Shown piece by piece: positions 15,153-15,580 of a stretch of 15,580 nt of DNA. The notes beneath the pieces were generated by a model. It did no database searches and had not been told where the DNA came from. It was given only the letters and a program-made list of their open reading frames with translations. Origin of the DNA: Acidobacteriota bacterium (GTDB lineage Bacteria > Acidobacteriota > Terriglobia > Terriglobales > Acidobacteriaceae); NCBI GenBank assembly GCA_021798655.1, contig JAJZFE010000354.1, positions 1 to 15,580 on the forward strand, in the 5' to 3' direction. Within the stretch, counting starts at the first letter, position 1; the number at the start of each line of letters is the position of its first letter. The position numbers and the translations under genes are program-made.

Positions 15153-15580
15153 ATGCACACGCCCCCGCCCAGCGGCCCAACCGCGCCCGACCCCTTCGCC
15201 GACGCCGTCCGCAACGCCCTCGCCACCGAGCACCGCCACCTCGCCCAAACCTCCGGCCTAGCCACCAAGTACCCCGCCGACATCGCCCCCTTCGCGGTCA
15301 TCACGGCCAACAGTCCAGAGGCGCTGATCGATCTCCGCGCCCTCCTCGCCCCCGGCGAGCACACCTGGCTCATGCACCACACCCCGCCCGCCGTCCCCGG
15401 CCTCGCGCATGACACCTCCATCGCCTGCCTGCAGATGCTCTACCCCCGCGAGCGGCCACTCCCGGAAGCCAAACAGGAAGCCCCCGTCCTCCCGCTGCAC
15501 AGCGCCCACGCCGCCGAGATGCTCGCCCTCACCGACATCGCCTTCCCCGGCTTCTTCCGCCCGCGCACCCACGTCATGGG
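15153..15580 (+). CDS. GNAT-type acetyltransferase, N-terminal part (3' end outside window)
   Basis: The first 142 codons are present. After a proline-rich start the protein has an N-terminal domain with TEHRHLAQTSGLATKYPADIAPFAVI and GEHTWLMHH, and near the window end HAAEMLALTDIAFPGFFRPRTHVMG. The last segment matches the start of FR47-like GNAT domains, in which MLALTxxxxPGxFxxRT is followed by an L/MG and the acetyl-CoA site; that site lies beyond the window. The likely role is N-acetylation of a small molecule or protein, acceptor unknown. ATG 15153 has no good ribosome binding site, so the message may be leaderless or the start different. It is divergent from the str operon. Confidence 0.72.
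   Translation, partial: MHTPPPSGPTAPDPFADAVRNALATEHRHLAQTSGLATKYPADIAPFAVITANSPEALIDLRALLAPGEHTWLMHHTPPAVPGLAHDTSIACLQMLYPRERPLPEAKQEAPVLPLHSAHAAEMLALTDIAFPGFFRPRTHVM

Overview
The window looks like the chromosome of an acidobacterium, probably class Terriglobia (Acidobacteriaceae-like). The reasons are high GC with strong C/G preference at codon third positions, ribosomal protein and elongation factor sequences of that type, and scattered short repeats starting GTCATTCC that I associate with those genomes. The lineage is an inference from pattern memory; no search was run.

Layout. At 1-539 (+) is the 3' end of an MFS transporter gene. At 716-1714 (-) is a Tat-exported sugar phosphate isomerase/epimerase-like TIM-barrel protein. 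A gene-poor stretch at 1715-2302 is full of small repeats and ends in a good sigma70-type promoter for a PA0069/SPL-like radical SAM protein (2303-3442, +). That gene meets a minus-strand unit tail to tail, the two stop codons sharing one CTAG. The minus unit reads sugar transporter (GRP/RbsU-like, 4912-5892), ribokinase (3949-4887), TspO-like membrane protein (3439-3912), and probably handles ribose uptake and phosphorylation.

From 14459 down to 6059 a translation cluster runs on the minus strand: rpsL, rpsG, fusA, tuf, terminator, a secreted nucleoside-hydrolase-like protein (DUF1593/Sde182 type), rpmG, tRNA-Trp, secE, nusG, rplK, terminator. The str operon is thus joined to the rpmG-trnW-secE-nusG-rplK block, but rplA-rplJ-rplL-rpoBC do not follow rplK. 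The intergenic gaps are long for a ribosomal operon and carry hairpins and repeat copies. A roughly 560-nt leader separates a likely promoter (15027-15055) from rpsL and can fold into several hairpins, including a branched element at 14830-14921. At 15153 a GNAT acetyltransferase gene starts divergently and runs off the window.

Points most worth a second look: the 3' end of nusG, where the conserved C-terminus continues in another frame; the structured rpsL leader; the missing rplA; and a possible link between the secreted nucleoside-hydrolase-like protein and the ribose transporter/kinase. No CRISPR array, insertion sequence, transposase, integrase or phage gene was seen.
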